A DNA stretch of 13,895 nt from NCBI GenBank assembly GCA_023399105.1, contig JAEWQT010000315.1:1-13895 (forward strand), given 5' to 3'. Shown in pieces: positions 13,780 through 13,895 of this stretch. The position numbers and the translations under genes were made by a program. The stretch comes from Pseudomonadota bacterium. Its GTDB lineage: Bacteria; Pseudomonadota; Gammaproteobacteria; Pseudomonadales; Oceanobacteraceae. The notes under the pieces are model-generated. The model made no database searches, was not told the origin of the DNA, and worked only from the letters and a program-made list of their open reading frames with translations. Position 1 is the first letter of the stretch; every line of letters begins with the position of its first letter.

Positions 13780-13895
13780 TCAGTTGTTCTCCTCACACCA
13801 CACTCTCGCATTCCGGAACATCCGCATCCAGGCACCGTCTTCATCCCAGCTCTTACCTTCAGAATCAGCGGGGATGTAGGAGTTCTGGATAGCAC
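13780..13895 (-). CDS. C-terminal end of an unidentified gene (cut by window edge)
   Basis: The last 37 codons of a minus-strand frame are visible, ending in TGA (13782-13780). The peptide runs from [16 protein letters not shown] to [15 protein letters not shown]. It is rich in Trp, Arg and Asp, looks like genuine coding sequence, and I do not recognise the family. Supporting evidence is the terminator 29 bases downstream, which works best in this direction. A further hairpin, AGAACAAC/GTTGTTCT (13767-13790), spans the stop codon. Confidence 0.55.
   Translation of the reverse strand, partial: AIQNSYIPADSEGKSWDEDGAWMRMFRNARVWCEENN

Overview
The window looks like chromosomal DNA of a moderately GC-rich marine-type gammaproteobacterium. 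An Oceanospirillales-like relative of Marinobacter, Thalassolituus or Pseudomonas is the best guess. This rests on protein resemblance recalled from memory (PIN-PhoH, TruC, DsbC, the rpsP-rimM-trmD-rplS operon, a PilU-type ATPase) and on a TatT / AdeT-type / TRAP permease gene set. There are no insertion sequences, tRNAs, rRNAs, CRISPR arrays or obvious foreign genes.

Layout. Positions 1-2723 (minus strand) hold a transport operon: a TatT-like lipoprotein, an AdeT1/2-type solute-binding protein, then the N-terminal part of a large TRAP-type permease cut by the window edge. A 314-bp divergent spacer leads to a plus-strand run: a PIN-PhoH ATPase (3038-4417), an unrecognised small secreted protein (4523-4942) with its own promoter overlapping the phoH stop codon, a LOG-family nucleoside monophosphate phosphoribohydrolase (4952-5497) and tRNA pseudouridine synthase TruC (5560-6378).

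Next is a 748-bp stretch (6379-7126) with no credible gene, lying between convergent transcription units. It holds an organised cluster of DnaA boxes: two three-box modules with identical internal geometry, 301 bp apart, two single boxes 300 bp apart, a perfect IHF consensus and A/T-rich segments. It resembles oriC, datA or DARS elements. Flanking genes on both sides point inward, including a ribosomal protein operon, which argues against it being the chromosomal origin. It is the most unusual feature here.

To the right, on the minus strand, are dsbC (7127-7978, with an unusually long segment between its second cysteine pair) and the operon rpsP-rimM-trmD-rplS (10048 down to 8116). Each ends in a good intrinsic terminator. 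In the operon the two ribosomal proteins start with ATG, while the two RNA-processing proteins start with TTG and GTG and have weak ribosome-binding sites. The rpsP promoter has a GC-rich discriminator and two TTTTCGTG repeats phased by 21 bp just upstream.

On the plus strand follow a Na+/phosphate cotransporter-like protein with a PhoU tail (10383-12119) and a PilU-type pilus retraction ATPase (12516-13688). The last 116 bases hold the C-terminal end of an unidentified minus-strand gene, which shares a bidirectional terminator with pilU.
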